Shown: positions 43,199 to 52,431, numbered from the stretch's first letter. The stretch: DNA of 64,000 nucleotides from Flavobacterium lotistagni (GCF_011392125.1 NZ_JAAJBU010000007.1:1-64000), one strand, 5' to 3'. Numbers and translations: made by a program. The notes: generated from the letters alone by a model not told the origin.

Positions 43199-44602
43199 TT
43201 AAACATGCAACGCCCGGTTATCGGTAGCCGCCAAGGCTGCTTCTTTCACAGCTTCGGCAAAGGTTGGGTGCGCGTGACTCATTCTTGAAATATCTTCTGC
43301 AGATGCTTTATATTCCATAGCAGTGACAGCTTCAGCGATTAAATCTGCGGTTCTCGCGCCAATCATGTGAACGCCCAACACTTCGTCTGTTTTGGCATCA
43401 GCTAGGATTTTCACAAAACCATCAGTATCGCTGCTGGCTCTGGCTCTTCCTAAAGCTTTGAAAGGAAAACTTCCAGATTTATAAGCTACTCCGGCAGCTA
43501 TCAACTGCTCTTCGGTTTGGCCAACAGCTGCAACTTCCGGCCAAGTATAAACTACACCAGGAATCAAATTGTAATCAATATGCGGTTTTTGTCCGGCGAG
43601 AATTTCTGCTACCATGGTGCCTTCTTCCTCGGCTTTGTGGGCTAACATGGCGCCACGAACTACATCGCCAATTGCGTAGATATTCGGAACATTGGTTTGT
43701 AAATGGTCGTTGACCTCTACCATGCCTCTTTCGGTCAGTTTCACGCCTGCTTTATCGGCATTCAAACCGTCAGTGTATGGACGACGGCCCACCGCTACCA
43801 AAGCGTAATCGCCTTCGAGTGAAATGGTTTCTCCTTTTGGTGTTTCGGCTTTTACGGTTACGGCTTTTCCTTTTCTTTCCACAGCTTGTACCTTGTGCGA
43901 AACGTAGAACTTCATACCTTGTTTTTTCAAGACTTTAGTAAGTTCTTTCGAAAGCGAGCTGTCCATGCCCGGAATGATTCGGTCCATAAATTCAACCACG
44001 GAAACCTCAGCGCCGAGACGAAGGTAGACTTGGCCCAACTCAATTCCGATCACGCCGCCACCGATGATGATTAAATGTTTAGGCACTTCTTTGAGTTTCA
44101 AAGCTTCGGTGGATGTGATGGTTCTTTCTTTGTCTAACTTGATAAACGGCAAATTCGACGGTTTAGAACCCGTTGCGATAATCGTGTATTTGGCTTCAAT
44201 GGTTTCGGTTTTGCCATCGGCTTTGGCAATGTTGATATGCGTGGCGTCTTTGAACGAACCTACACCTTCGAAAACGGTAATTTTGTTTTTGTCCATCAGG
44301 AATTTCACCCCGCCCGAAGTTTGATCCACTACGGCTTGTTTGCGCGCGATCATTTTTTCAAGGTTGACTTTCACTTTTCCCGAAACTTCGATTCCGTGCT
44401 CTTCAAAATGCTGCAACTCTTCGTAATGGTGTGAAGAAGCTAGCAATGCTTTCGATGGAATGCAACCCACATTAAGGCAAGTGCCCCCTAAAGTGCTGTA
44501 TTTTTCAATAATAGCGGTTTTAAAACCCAACTGCGCGCAACGAATCGCTGATACATATCCGCCCGGCCCTGAACCTATAATGACTACGTCGAATGAACTC
44601 AT
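43199..44602 (-). CDS. lpdA: Dihydrolipoyl dehydrogenase
   Basis: 467 residues. FAD-binding VVIIGSGPGGYVSAI (about 6-20), redox disulfide GGTCLNVGCIPSK (Cys42 and Cys47), NAD-binding IIIGGGVIGIELGQV, second FAD motif YAIGDVVRGAMLAHKAEEEG, and catalytic base region SHAHPTFAEAVKEAA. E3 component of pyruvate/2-oxoglutarate dehydrogenase complexes and the glycine cleavage system. Isolated gene with no E1/E2 genes beside it, as often in Flavobacterium. Confidence 0.96.
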   Translation of the reverse strand: MSSFDVVIIGSGPGGYVSAIRCAQLGFKTAIIEKYSTLGGTCLNVGCIPSKALLASSHHYEELQHFEEHGIEVSGKVKVNLEKMIARKQAVVDQTSGGVKFLMDKNKITVFEGVGSFKDATHINIAKADGKTETIEAKYTIIATGSKPSNLPFIKLDKERTITSTEALKLKEVPKHLIIIGGGVIGIELGQVYLRLGAEVSVVEFMDRIIPGMDSSLSKELTKVLKKQGMKFYVSHKVQAVERKGKAVTVKAETPKGETISLEGDYALVAVGRRPYTDGLNADKAGVKLTERGMVEVNDHLQTNVPNIYAIGDVVRGAMLAHKAEEEGTMVAEILAGQKPHIDYNLIPGVVYTWPEVAAVGQTEEQLIAAGVAYKSGSFPFKALGRARASSDTDGFVKILADAKTDEVLGVHMIGARTADLIAEAVTAMEYKASAEDISRMSHAHPTFAEAVKEAALAATDNRALHV

Positions 44603-44634
44603 AATTTGCTTTGTTGTTTTTGATTTTGGTGCAG

Positions 44635-44642
44635 CAAATTTA
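44635..44642 (-). promoter_or_regulatory. -7 element for lpdA
   Basis: TAAATTTG on the minus strand, 32 nt before ATG 44602. Confidence 0.45.
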
Positions 44643-44710
44643 GTTCTTTTTATGCTAGGTTGTATGCGGAATTAGTTGATGGTTGTTGGTTGATGGTTTG
44701 ACTTCAAGGA

Positions 44711-44950
44711 ATTTTGGGCGTGACCACAAGGGTCGGGTTTTCCGCACTCGCTTTTTTGCGTTGAAGGTTAAGCTGCCCAAGACATCACAGTGCCGCAAAA
44801 AGAGCTCAGACAATGCTGCAACCCCTCACGCGGAATCAAAACGTTGTACCAGAAGAAAAACGAAAACCGAGCACTACTGCCCTAGCCCCGATAGCAGTGA
44901 AAAGCCCGCAGCGCAGTGAGGACTTGCAACGGATAGCGGGAAACAGCTCC
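44711..44950. repeat. Dispersed intergenic repeat, family 1 (longest copy)
   Basis: Contains GGGCGTG, GGGTCGGGTTTTCCGC, CCCCTCACGCGG, CCCTAGCCCCGATAG and GGATAGCGGGAAACAGCTCC in order. The last two blocks recur at 54766-54897 and, shortened, at 29803-29885. Non-coding and GC-rich against its surroundings; frames across it read as repeat artefacts. Confidence 0.75.
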
Positions 44951-44956
44951 CGAAAA

Positions 44957-45083
44957 GTTTACAGTTGACAGTTGACAGTTCGTTTACGGAAAGTTGGCTT
45001 TTCTAGAGGCACTTCGTGTAGACCGCTGCGCTGCAATATAGTTTACGGAAAGTTGAACTGTAGTTTCTCAATACCATTTTTTT
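44957..45083. repeat. Dispersed repeat, family 2, copy upstream of mnmE
   Basis: Starts with (GTTGACA)n, then GTTTACGGAAAGTTGGC, AGAGGCACTTCGTG, TAGACCGCTGCGCTGCAA and a second GTTTACGGAAAGTTG. Same order as copies at 46651-46793 and 49436-49583. The rest of the gap to mnmE holds an AGCT-rich inverted repeat (45118-45155) and the mnmE promoter. Confidence 0.75.
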
Positions 45084-45191
45084 AGACTGAAGCACTTGCT
45101 GGCCATCAATTCCACAAATGAGCTAAAAGCTAATAGCTGACAGCTTTCGGCTAATTCCACGGGACAAATCCAACCAACAATCAAAAACCAC

Positions 45192-45199
45192 TATCTTTG
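45192..45199 (+). promoter_or_regulatory. -7 element for mnmE
   Basis: TATCTTTG, 17 nt before ATG 45217. Confidence 0.5.
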
Positions 45200-45216
45200 C
45201 CGCTCAAACCAAGACC

Positions 45217-46650
45217 ATGATTCCACAAGATACGATTGTTGCCCTTGCGACGCCTTCGGGTGCCGGTGCCATTGCCATTGTCCGGCTTTCGGGCAGTGAG
45301 GCGATTGCGTTGGCGGCCGGGGTTTTTAAATCGGTGCGTGGGAAAGACTTGCTCAAACAGAAATCGCACACACTGCATTTGGGCCATATTGTGGACGGCG
45401 AGAAAACGCTCGATGAAGTTTTGGTGTCGGTTTTTAAAGGTCCGAATTCGTATACCGGCGAAAACACGGTCGAGATTTCGTGCCACGGTTCTACTTACAT
45501 TCAACAGCAGATTATCCAGCTTTTGTTGCGTAAAGGTGCGCGTATGGCCAACGCTGGCGAATTTACTTTACGCGCTTTTCTGAACGGGAAACTAGATTTG
45601 TCACAAGCCGAAGCGGTAGCCGATTTGATTTCGTCTGACAATGAGGCTTCGCACCAGATTGCGATGCAGCAAATGCGCGGCGGTTTCTCAAACGAAATTG
45701 CGAACCTGCGTACCGAACTGCTCAATTTCGCCTCGCTAATCGAACTTGAACTCGATTTTGCCGAAGAAGATGTAGAATTTGCCGACCGTTCTCAATTCCG
45801 TGAATTGATTGAGCGTATCGAACTGGTTTTGAAAAGATTGATTGATTCTTTCGCCGTTGGAAATGTAATCAAAAACGGCATTCCCGCAGCCATCGTCGGC
45901 GAACCGAACGTAGGAAAATCAACTTTGCTCAATGCGCTTTTGAATGAAGAACGCGCCATCGTTTCTGAAATCGCCGGAACCACGCGCGACACGATTGAAG
46001 ACGAACTCGTGATTGATGGCATTGGTTTCAGATTCATCGATACGGCCGGAATTCGCCAGACGAAAGACGTCGTGGAAAATATTGGTATTCAACGTACTTT
46101 CGAGAAAATGGAACAAGCGCAAGTCGTTATGTTTTTGGTTGACAGTTCCAGATTAGTTGACAGCTCACTGTTGACAGTTGACAGTTTGAAAGTCGAAATC
46201 GAGAAAATCAAAAACCAGTTTCCGCTGAAACAATTGATTGTCGTATTGAACAAAATCGACGCGCTGGCTGCAGAACAATTAGAGAATATCGTTGCCCAAC
46301 TCAATCCTAACAACCATCAACCAACAAGCAACAACCACCAACTAATCCCGATTTCCGCCAAAAACAAAACCGGCATCGACACGCTCAAAAACCAACTGCT
46401 TTCATTGGTAAATACCGGCGCACTCCGAAACAACGAAACCATCGTCACCAATACACGGCATTACGATTCTTTGCTCAAAGCGCTCGAGGAAATCCAGAAA
46501 GTAAAGCATGGTTTGCAAACGAATTTGTCGTCAGACTTGATGGCAATTGACATTCGTGAGGCGTTGTATCAGTTTGGTTTGATTACCGGTCAAGTGACTA
46601 ATGACGAGCTTTTGGGGAATATTTTTGCGAATTTTTGTATCGGGAAATAG
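45217..46650 (+). CDS. mnmE: tRNA U34 5-carboxymethylaminomethyl modification GTPase MnmE
   Basis: 477 residues. N-terminal folate-binding TrmE domain (TIVALATPSGAGAIAIVRLSG; NSYTGENTVEISCHG; AGEFTLRAFLNGKLDLSQAEAV), helical domain, then the G domain inserted at about 220-395: P-loop VGEPNVGKST (227-236), DTAGIR (275-280), NKID (345-348); C-terminal ...ANFCIGK with the conserved Cys474. With MnmG it modifies wobble uridines. Two low-complexity insertions lie in the G domain, residues 308-323 (VDSSRLVDSSLLTVDS) and 363-376 (NPNNHQPTSNNHQL); their DNA resembles the flanking intergenic repeats. Confidence 0.95.
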   Translation: MIPQDTIVALATPSGAGAIAIVRLSGSEAIALAAGVFKSVRGKDLLKQKSHTLHLGHIVDGEKTLDEVLVSVFKGPNSYTGENTVEISCHGSTYIQQQIIQLLLRKGARMANAGEFTLRAFLNGKLDLSQAEAVADLISSDNEASHQIAMQQMRGGFSNEIANLRTELLNFASLIELELDFAEEDVEFADRSQFRELIERIELVLKRLIDSFAVGNVIKNGIPAAIVGEPNVGKSTLLNALLNEERAIVSEIAGTTRDTIEDELVIDGIGFRFIDTAGIRQTKDVVENIGIQRTFEKMEQAQVVMFLVDSSRLVDSSLLTVDSLKVEIEKIKNQFPLKQLIVVLNKIDALAAEQLENIVAQLNPNNHQPTSNNHQLIPISAKNKTGIDTLKNQLLSLVNTGALRNNETIVTNTRHYDSLLKALEEIQKVKHGLQTNLSSDLMAIDIREALYQFGLITGQVTNDELLGNIFANFCIGK

Positions 46651-46793
46651 TTGACAGTTCGTTTACGGAAAGTTGACTTTTTTAGAGGCACTTTGTGCAG
46701 ACCGCTTCGCTTTAAGAGCCAAGACCGCTTCGCTGCTAGATAGTTTTCGGAAAGTTGAGCTGTAGCTTTCTGAATTCAATTTTTTTAGAGTTT
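46651..46793. repeat. Dispersed repeat, family 2, copy downstream of mnmE
   Basis: Begins directly at the mnmE stop: TTGACAGTTCGTTTACGGAAAG, then AGAGGCACTTTGTGCAGACCGC, AGACCGCTTCGCTGCTAG and GTTTTCGGAAAGTTGAGC. Same block order as the copy upstream of the gene. Confidence 0.75.
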
Positions 46794-46811
46794 TTTTTTC
46801 TAATACACAAA

Positions 46812-46835
46812 AAACCTCCCATTGCTGAGAGGCTT
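46812..46835 (-). terminator. Terminator of the endonuclease I gene
   Basis: AAGCCTC / GAGGTTT on the minus strand (46835-46829 and 46818-46812, one G-T pair) followed by TTTTGTG. Confidence 0.65.
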
Positions 46836-46857
46836 CATTTTAAAATATCATTGTCGG

Positions 46858-48819
46858 TTATTGAATCACCAATTTCTTGATTACCGTAGTTTTTTCAGAA
46901 GTGATTTTCATCATGTAAACACCACTAGTCAAGTGCAACGGGATTTTAGTTTCGCTGTTGAAATCAGCATGATACAATTTTGCGCCTGAAATAGAATAAA
47001 TCTCGACTTGGCCCATATCAACACCCGAAATCCAAAGATAATCTTTTGCTGGATTTGGGTATAGTGTTATTTTATTTTCGGTAAATGAATTGTTGCCCAA
47101 AGCGGCAAACCACTGTTGTCCTGCATTCGGACCCCAAATGTAATCGGCCAATAACGGATAATCTATGAAAGGGTTGCGGTTCTGCTGCCAAGTGTAAATA
47201 TAGTTGTTGCGGTTCATTTCAAAATCGTCGCTGCGGTCTTGATGATTCCAAGTGAGCAAAGTAGCCAAATCGCCAATTTGTCCAAAAGTGCCGTCGACCG
47301 GATTGCCATTCACCACATTCAAACCGTTATAGCGAATGGCCATGTAGAATAACGCCCGCGCTACATCGCCTTTCCAAGTACTGGTCGGATTGCTTGATGG
47401 TCCGTTGTAATCTACTCCGTAATTGCGGTTGCCACGAGAAGAATTTTCTTGCCCATCCACAGCCCGCAAATGGTGGGCATCAGACAAACCGGCACCAATA
47501 TCATCCGGCCCACTGGCTGCCCATACATTGATTCCGTCCGGATTGGTGTTATACAAATCGCCATAGTTTCCGCGCGATTGTGAATAAATATGTTCCCGAT
47601 TCCATTTCCCTACAATGCTGCTTCCGATTTGATAATCAAATTTTGACCGCGGTTGTTCGGTATAAATGAGCCAAACCTGATTGCCGTTTTCCGGATTCTG
47701 ATCGGCCGTTTTCAAGATATTGATCACATCGCCATAACTGTGCGCGCGTACTGCCGACGGATTGGCAATAATATCTTGAATGCCCTGTTTTAAAGCAGCT
47801 CCCGATAGCCCTTCAAGCGAACTATAATAGCCCGCCGGTGCCGTACTAGATACCAAACCATAAGTCGGGTTGGCCGGCGTTCCGAAAGGTAAAGTGACGA
47901 AATTCATATCTACCACACGAACAATCACATTGTTGTTTTGCAAGCTATAACCAGTAGGCAAATTACTCGCGGTAATTTTCATTTCCTCATCGCCTTCAAT
48001 ATTGCCATCGTTTAGGGTTTGAATCGTTCGCACCGCAATGGTTTGTCCAGACGGAATGCTTACAGTAGTCGAACCGGTAAAATCATTAGAATTAAAGCTG
48101 CCGTTGTTCAAACTGTAAGTAAAGTTCAAATTGGTAGTTGCTGGCGAAGTCAGCGTAAAAGTAATATCAATCGCATCGCCTTCATTGATTTGCGTAGTGT
48201 GCGCATCGATTTGCAGATAAGTCAAAATTACACCTGAGCCATCATTGTTCATGCCCGGCGTAGGTGCTTTGAGCTCGAAAGTACCATCGGTTTTTCTTTG
48301 AATGGATTCTGATGCCGCTGCACCATTGGCCTGTTCATTAATACATGTTGACAATCCGAAAACCGCCATCAATGCAGTAGGCTGAACTGTGGCATTGTTC
48401 GAATAGGCCAAAGCATCAATTAAGCCAATATTGGTCGCGGGTGTATTGGTCGGAAAATCCGTCGCATTACCTTGATATAAAGCCACAGCATCTGGGCCAT
48501 TCTGAATGGTATTGTTTAAAATAATCGAAGCTGGTGTGGGCGAAACCAGCGCATTTCCGAAATGAATAATCCCATTAACATCCGTTAAATAGCCATCGAG
48601 ATCGAGTGCCAAATAGCTGGCATTTCCTGTTCCGGCAGTAGTGGCATTAAAAAAAACAATCACATAACCATCGAGCGAAAAATTAGGTGCCGCCGATTTA
48701 AGCTCAATAAACTCTGCAGCATCAGTACCCGGTGTGTCAGTGTCTAATTCATTAATAACTACTTGACTTCTAGAGAGCAAGCTGGTTAAAAATAGGAGTA
48801 GGAAGTAGATTTTTTTCAT
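46858..48819 (-). CDS. T9SS-secreted endonuclease I with lamin-tail and Calx-beta domains
   Basis: 653 residues from ATG 48819 (signal peptide MKKIYFLLLFLTSLLSRSQ); the frame is open to 48855 but the promoter fits the later start. Order: lamin-tail domain (VVINELDTDTPGTDAAEFIEL, about 19-165), Calx-beta domain (IDAHTTQINEGDAIDITF...NDGNIEGDEEMKIT, about 205-310), endonuclease I domain (GIQDII, WNREHIYSQS, LSDAHHLRAVDG, YMAIRYNG; about 320-590), T9SS type A tail (ITLYPNPAKDYLWISG ... VIKKLVIQ). Secreted DNase/RNase of the bacterial endonuclease I family, likely for nutrient nucleic acids or biofilm DNA. Confidence 0.93.
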   Translation of the reverse strand: MKKIYFLLLFLTSLLSRSQVVINELDTDTPGTDAAEFIELKSAAPNFSLDGYVIVFFNATTAGTGNASYLALDLDGYLTDVNGIIHFGNALVSPTPASIILNNTIQNGPDAVALYQGNATDFPTNTPATNIGLIDALAYSNNATVQPTALMAVFGLSTCINEQANGAAASESIQRKTDGTFELKAPTPGMNNDGSGVILTYLQIDAHTTQINEGDAIDITFTLTSPATTNLNFTYSLNNGSFNSNDFTGSTTVSIPSGQTIAVRTIQTLNDGNIEGDEEMKITASNLPTGYSLQNNNVIVRVVDMNFVTLPFGTPANPTYGLVSSTAPAGYYSSLEGLSGAALKQGIQDIIANPSAVRAHSYGDVINILKTADQNPENGNQVWLIYTEQPRSKFDYQIGSSIVGKWNREHIYSQSRGNYGDLYNTNPDGINVWAASGPDDIGAGLSDAHHLRAVDGQENSSRGNRNYGVDYNGPSSNPTSTWKGDVARALFYMAIRYNGLNVVNGNPVDGTFGQIGDLATLLTWNHQDRSDDFEMNRNNYIYTWQQNRNPFIDYPLLADYIWGPNAGQQWFAALGNNSFTENKITLYPNPAKDYLWISGVDMGQVEIYSISGAKLYHADFNSETKIPLHLTSGVYMMKITSEKTTVIKKLVIQ

Positions 48820-48842
48820 TATTTCACATGGAATTAACCGGG

Positions 48843-48850
48843 CAAATATA
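48843..48850 (-). promoter_or_regulatory. -7 element for the endonuclease gene
   Basis: TATATTTG on the minus strand, 23 nt before ATG 48819. Confidence 0.5.
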
Positions 48851-48946
48851 GGCAATAATTGACGCTAAAGCAGCAGGCTTACGTTAAAGTCTGCCGCAAT
48901 AACCTAATTTCGAAAACGGAGTACACCGAACTACAACATAAAACTG

Positions 48947-48954
48947 TACTTTTG
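48947..48954 (+). promoter_or_regulatory. -7 element for the J-like/KTSC gene
   Basis: TACTTTTG, 30 nt before ATG 48985. The open frame extends back to 48859, before the promoter, so the later start is right. Confidence 0.55.
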
Positions 48955-48984
48955 CGCGAAATTTTAAAAGCACCCGCGCACCTT

Positions 48985-49425
48985 ATGAAAAAAATTGTCG
49001 AGTACAGAAAACTGCTCAATGTAGAGAAAACGGTAACCTTAAAAGAACTCAAAACCATTTACCGCAATGCCATGAAAGAAAGCCATCCCGACAAATTTCA
49101 GGGTGATGAAGCCGGGCTAAAACAAGCCGAAGAAAACAGCAAAGACATCATCGAAGCTTATCATTTCTTGGTGAGTATCAACGCCGAAACCATCGCACAA
49201 GGTTTGCCTGAATACCGCGAAACCACCGCCAATGCGACAATCGTAGATTATGTTTATGAAAATATCCGCTTGAAAGTTACCTTTTCCAACGGCAGTGTTT
49301 ACGAGTACATCAGTGTTCCCAAAGCCACTTACATTAAAATGGTCAATGCCGATTCTCCCGGGCGATTTGCCAAACGCCATATTTTTAATGAATTTCCTTA
49401 TCGCAAAGTGAGTAATCAGGAGTAA
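48985..49425 (+). CDS. J-domain-like protein with C-terminal KTSC domain
   Basis: 146 residues from ATG 48985. Residues 1-75 resemble a J domain: VTLKELKTIYRNAMKESHPDKFQGDE carries the HPD triplet between helices II and III, then EENSKDIIEAYHFL. Residues about 88-142 are a KTSC-type domain: VDYVYENIRLKVTFSNGSVYEYISVP, then FAKRHIFNEFPYRKV. The pairing suggests an Hsp70 co-chaperone or adaptor with a nucleic-acid or protein-binding module. Cytosolic. Divergent from the endonuclease gene. Confidence 0.8.
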   Translation: MKKIVEYRKLLNVEKTVTLKELKTIYRNAMKESHPDKFQGDEAGLKQAEENSKDIIEAYHFLVSINAETIAQGLPEYRETTANATIVDYVYENIRLKVTFSNGSVYEYISVPKATYIKMVNADSPGRFAKRHIFNEFPYRKVSNQE

Positions 49426-49435
49426 GCGTTGTCGG

Positions 49436-49583
49436 TTGTCGGTTCGTGTAGACCGCTGCGCTTTGAGAGTCGAGACCGCTTCGCTGCAAGATTGTTTACG
49501 GAAAGTTGACTTTTCAGATGCACTTCGGGTAGACCGCTGCGTTTTGAGAGTCGAGACCGCTTCGCTGCAAGCTGGCAGGCAAA
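49436..49583. repeat. Dispersed repeat, family 2, two tandem 81-bp units
   Basis: TAGACCGCTGCG...TGAGAGTCGAGACCGCTTCG occurs at 49449 and again 81 bp later, with GTTTACGGAAAGTTGACTTTT between. Coding-like frames in it only mirror the repeat. The remaining gap (49584-49942) is AT-rich with a near -7 TAATTTCG at 49903-49910 before the LruC gene. Confidence 0.75.
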
Positions 49584-49942
49584 ACTATATTTTACATTTT
49601 TTTATTTCAACTTTCATTTTTTGATCTGTTAAAAGTCAAATTGAGAATTTTTAGTCTTCAATCGAAAATCTCGTTATGACATTGTCCTTGCTTTAGCTTT
49701 GCATTATCTTGAACGCACGTATGCTGAACCACACTAGGTTTTATAGTTTAAGTTTAAAAAATCCAAACAAAATTATTGCACGGAAACGCTGCATCAAGTG
49801 AAATATCATTTACTAAAAACCATTCGACTGTATAAAAGCTATATTCTGTCGACCGTAATAGGACACTCATCTAAATCTTTATTTTCAATCACGCTAAAAA
49901 AATAATTTCGCCCCTTATTACGATAACAATTAATTCTTAACA

Positions 49943-51997
49943 ATGAAAAGAATAAGTAACAAAACTAGTCTCATTTTATTTTCAATTTTCAGCACTTTGT
50001 TATTTTCTTGTGCCAGCGAGGAAGAAAATAGCAGGGATTCAAACTATGTTAATTTCGATTTTAAAACGACTAGGGAAATCAAGGTTTCAGTTTCGACCTT
50101 AAATTCAGAAAACCAACCTATGGCTGGTGTACCGGTGAAAATTTATTCCCAAAACCCGTTAACGCCCGAAGGTTTACTTAAGGAAAACAGCAGTGATTTT
50201 CTGGTATTCACGGGAATTAGCTCAAATGCAGGGAGAATAGACTGCTCGATTGCGCCTCGAACTTCGGTTGATAGCCTAAGTATTTTAGTGAATCATATTG
50301 GTTTCCGTTTGTTAAAGCAGGTAAAAATAGATTCCGAGGAAATGAATGTGGTTGTTGGAGGAACATTTTCTCAAAAAAATAATATGGCTAATGGTCCACT
50401 AAATAGAACAGCCAGTTTACCTAATCCTATACAAAAGAGCGGTTACTATGTGCTTGGCTCATGGGATAGTCAGGGAAAACCAGGTTATATGTTTAGTCCA
50501 AATGACGTAATTTCTGATGCATTTTTAGCAGATGTAAATGCTTCTTTACCTGAATTCGTGAAGCTTCCGGACTCTCACCCGGAATATCTAAGTGCTGCTG
50601 ATGAAGGAAATATTGAACTTATAGAAGATGCAGAAGTTTGGGTTACTTTTGTTCACGAAGGTGCCGGATACAGAAATGCCCTTGGCTACTATACCCATCC
50701 AAATGGCAATCCTCCTGCAAGCCCGAGTGCTATTACGGACCCCACCATTATTTTTCCAAATGCTTCTTATAATGGCTCAGGCGGGTCGTTAAGTTCAGGA
50801 AATAAGGTGCAATTATTATACTTAGATCCAGCGACCAATCAGTACACCACAGTTTTTCCGGCGGGCACCTCAGTAGCGTGGTTTTTTATTGCTAACAGCT
50901 TTAATTCTACTACAAATTCAGTTGGCTCAGGAAACGGAAAATATTATTCAGACAAACGTTTTAATCCTGAAACTAATATCGATAAGAAAAAACACAACGT
51001 AGTTTTAAAAGACACCCAACGTGAACTTTTATTAATTGGTTTTGAAGATATTAACCGTGAAAGTGGTTCTGACGAAGATTTTAATGATGGTATTTTTTAT
51101 TCCACTGTTACACCTTTTACTGCTGTCAAAACGGATAACTTGAGACCAATAGATACTCCAACCGACGTTGATGGCGATGGTGTAGGCGATTCGCTAGATG
51201 AGTATCCTACTGATCCTACCAAAGCATTTAATAATTATTATCCGTCTAAAAATAGTGTCGGAACCGTTGCTTATGAAGATTTATGGCCCTACAAAGCTGA
51301 TTACGATTTCAACGATTTGGTAGTTGATTATAATTTCAATCAAGTAACCAATGCAGACAATAAAGTAGTAGAAGTAAATGCAGCGTTAACCGTTAGAGCC
51401 AGTTCCGCTTCTTTGAAGAATGCATTTTCGTTACAATTCAACACCACTTCAGGTAATGTAAAATCGGTTACCGGACAGAATTTAAACAACAACGTGTTTG
51501 CTTTAAATCCGAATGGAACAGAAGTGAATCAATCAAAGGCAGTTGTCCCTATTTTCGATGATCCTCATAGAATCCTTAGTTTGAGTGGTTCGAACGGCAA
51601 TTCTAGAACAATGAACGTGAAAATAGAGTTTGTAACACCAGTGTCGGCAAGCAATTTTGGAATTGCACCTTACAATCCATTTATTGTGATAGGTGGTAAT
51701 CGCGGAAAGGAAGTACATTTAGCAGGAAGCCCACCAACTGATTTAGTTGACACAAGTATATTTGGCACTGGAGACGACAACTCGAATTTGGGCATTCAAA
51801 AATATTATATGTCTGATAAAAATTTACCCTGGGCAATCCATATTCCGGTAAAATTTGCTTATCCATTAGAAAGACAAGATATTACAAAAGCTTATTTTAA
51901 GTTCAATCAATGGGCTGAAAGTCGGGGAGCTGTCTATAAAGATTGGTATATGGACAATAGCGGATACCGAGATAACACCAAATTATCTACTGAGTAA
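49943..51997 (+). CDS. LruC-domain lipoprotein with DUF4114
   Basis: 684 residues. Lipobox LFSC (Cys23). N-terminal carboxypeptidase-regulatory-like beta domain (IKVSVSTLNSENQPMAGVPVKIYS, about 46-125); DUF4114 around 240-395 with its hallmark LLIGFEDINRESGSDEDFNDGIFY; a short Ca-binding thrombospondin-3-type motif DVDGDGVGDSLDEYPTDPTKA (about 410-430); then the LruC/DUF4842 domain (YPSKNSVGTVAYEDLWPYKADYDFNDLVVDYN ... WAIHIPVKFAYPLE ... YFKFNQWAES). Surface lipoprotein with probable calcium binding; related proteins are outer-surface antigens. Single gene with its own terminator. Confidence 0.9.
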   Translation: MKRISNKTSLILFSIFSTLLFSCASEEENSRDSNYVNFDFKTTREIKVSVSTLNSENQPMAGVPVKIYSQNPLTPEGLLKENSSDFLVFTGISSNAGRIDCSIAPRTSVDSLSILVNHIGFRLLKQVKIDSEEMNVVVGGTFSQKNNMANGPLNRTASLPNPIQKSGYYVLGSWDSQGKPGYMFSPNDVISDAFLADVNASLPEFVKLPDSHPEYLSAADEGNIELIEDAEVWVTFVHEGAGYRNALGYYTHPNGNPPASPSAITDPTIIFPNASYNGSGGSLSSGNKVQLLYLDPATNQYTTVFPAGTSVAWFFIANSFNSTTNSVGSGNGKYYSDKRFNPETNIDKKKHNVVLKDTQRELLLIGFEDINRESGSDEDFNDGIFYSTVTPFTAVKTDNLRPIDTPTDVDGDGVGDSLDEYPTDPTKAFNNYYPSKNSVGTVAYEDLWPYKADYDFNDLVVDYNFNQVTNADNKVVEVNAALTVRASSASLKNAFSLQFNTTSGNVKSVTGQNLNNNVFALNPNGTEVNQSKAVVPIFDDPHRILSLSGSNGNSRTMNVKIEFVTPVSASNFGIAPYNPFIVIGGNRGKEVHLAGSPPTDLVDTSIFGTGDDNSNLGIQKYYMSDKNLPWAIHIPVKFAYPLERQDITKAYFKFNQWAESRGAVYKDWYMDNSGYRDNTKLSTE

Positions 51998-52004
51998 TAA
52001 ATTT

Positions 52005-52038
52005 AAATCCTAATAGGCTTCAAAACCTGTTAGGATTT
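52005..52038 (+). terminator. Rho-independent terminator after the LruC gene
   Basis: AAATCCTAATAGG / CCTGTTAGGATTT (52005-52017 and 52026-52038), one mismatch, 8-nt loop, followed by AATTTTT. Confidence 0.85.
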
Positions 52039-52133
52039 AATTTTTAAATAACTCTGATTCAGAGTAAATATAATTGATTACTTCACTCCTTTTACTTACT
52101 GCTCGAAGCCATCGGAGACAACATATAGCTTAA

Positions 52134-52380
52134 AGCCATTGTCACCGTTAATTCCAGAATTCGAAACCAACAACCATCAACTCTACTAGCCATTACTCCA
52201 CCATTCACGCTTACAGCTTATAGCATATAGCCATTATCACCGTTAATTCCAGAATTCGAAACCAAAAACCAACAACCATCAACTCTACTAGCCATTACTC
52301 CACCATTCACGCTTACAGCTTATAGCATATAGCTTACAGCCATTATCACCGTTAATTCCAGAATTCGAAACCCACAACAT
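52134..52380. repeat. Tandem intergenic repeat, 2.4 units of 95-109 bp
   Basis: Unit begins AGCCATTATCACCGTTAATT at 52134 (one variant base), 52229 and 52338. It contains CAGAATTCGAAACC, CAACCATCAACTCTACTAG and CACGCTTACAGCTTATAGC. Units 1 and 2 are nearly identical. Fills most of the 434-bp gap before the TauE/SafE gene. Confidence 0.85.
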
Positions 52381-52431
52381 ACAACCGTTTGTTCCGAAAA
52401 AACCAATACCTTTACGCTCCAATTCAACTTC

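Noticed and set aside
44683-44919. 78-codon frame between lpdA and mnmE
   Set aside because: Lies inside repeat family 1; no protein-like pattern.
45181-45504. 107-codon minus-strand frame over the mnmE start
   Set aside because: Antisense shadow of the TrmE domain and the mnmE promoter.
49436-49624. 62-codon frame with internal peptide repeats (RVETASLQ twice)
   Set aside because: Produced by the 81-bp (27-codon) tandem repeat; same element is non-coding at 44957 and 46651.
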